This document shows positions 5,838-5,937 of a DNA stretch of 5,937 nt, one piece after another; the stretch's first letter is position 1, and every line of letters begins with the position of its first letter. The position numbers and the translations under genes are program-made. The notes under the pieces were generated by a model. It did not search any database. It saw nothing but the letters and a program-made list of their open reading frames with translations, and was not told the DNA's origin. The stretch comes from an uncultured Coriobacteriaceae bacterium (GTDB lineage: Bacteria; Actinomycetota; Coriobacteriia; Coriobacteriales; Eggerthellaceae): the NCBI GenBank assembly GCA_902781245.1, contig CACZIP010000137.1, positions 1 through 5,937 on the forward strand. Reading direction: 5' to 3'.

Positions 5838-5937
5838 CTAGTACTTGCCGTACTCCAGCGTGGTCTCGTACCAGGCGGTGAAGTTCTCCTCCTTGAAGTG
5901 GTCGCACACGATGGAGCAGTCCATGACGAAGCCGCCG
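5838..5937 (-). CDS. C-terminal end of an unidentified leftward gene; starts beyond the right edge
   Basis: On the minus strand an open frame enters at the right edge and stops at TAG (5840-5838). It encodes 32 residues that end in 'AWYETTLEYGKY'. The tail is acidic and aromatic and contains two cysteines (VMDCSIVCDHF). Codon use is strongly GC-rich at third positions, as expected for a real gene here, and the stop is followed by the shared hairpin terminator. The fragment is too short to name a family: it shows no Fe-S or cofactor motif that I recognise and no membrane segment. Confidence 0.7.
   Translation of the reverse strand, partial: GGFVMDCSIVCDHFKEENFTAWYETTLEYGKY

Noticed and set aside
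1..5937. CRISPR array, tRNA/rRNA, insertion sequence or attachment site
   Set aside because: No regularly spaced repeats, cloverleaf or rRNA sequence, transposase or terminal inverted repeats were seen on either strand.

Overview
The window looks like part of an anaerobe genome rich in molybdenum enzymes. The best guess is a gut actinobacterium of the Eggerthellaceae (Eggerthella/Gordonibacter-like). This is inferred from the high-GC coding style, the two DMSO-reductase-superfamily genes side by side, and protein features resembling the reductive dehydroxylases of that group. An anaerobic Clostridia host such as a Desulfitobacterium relative cannot be excluded from sequence alone.

Layout from left to right. 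Positions 1-418 (minus strand) hold the first 139 codons of a molybdopterin oxidoreductase that runs off the left edge. A long non-coding divergent region follows (419-945), with several short repeats and palindromes that may be operators. Four genes then read rightwards: a TetR/DhaS-type regulator (946-1560), an FAD/NAD(P)-dependent flavoprotein reductase (1608-2891), a full-length bis-MGD molybdopterin oxidoreductase of the acetylene hydratase/catechol dehydroxylase-like branch (3048-5216), and a four-cluster ferredoxin-type subunit overlapping it by 8 nt (5209-5706). A strong 13-bp hairpin terminator (5763-5797) closes the operon. It also separates it from a convergent minus-strand gene, of which only the last 32 codons are present (5838-5937).

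The four rightward genes read as one functional unit. The probable electron path is NAD(P)H to the flavoprotein, then the 4x[4Fe-4S] subunit, then the Mo/W catalytic subunit. The whole set appears cytoplasmic: neither the catalytic subunit nor the Fe-S subunit has a Tat or Sec signal, and no membrane anchor or quinol-oxidising subunit is encoded. A regulator of a family that usually senses small ligands sits first in the unit. Together this suggests an inducible soluble reductase (or dehydroxylase) for a specific organic substrate, but the substrate cannot be read from the sequence. The most notable details are non-canonical cysteine spacing in the N-terminal Fe-S motifs of both molybdenum enzymes, and a dedicated flavoprotein with a degenerate nucleotide-binding loop.
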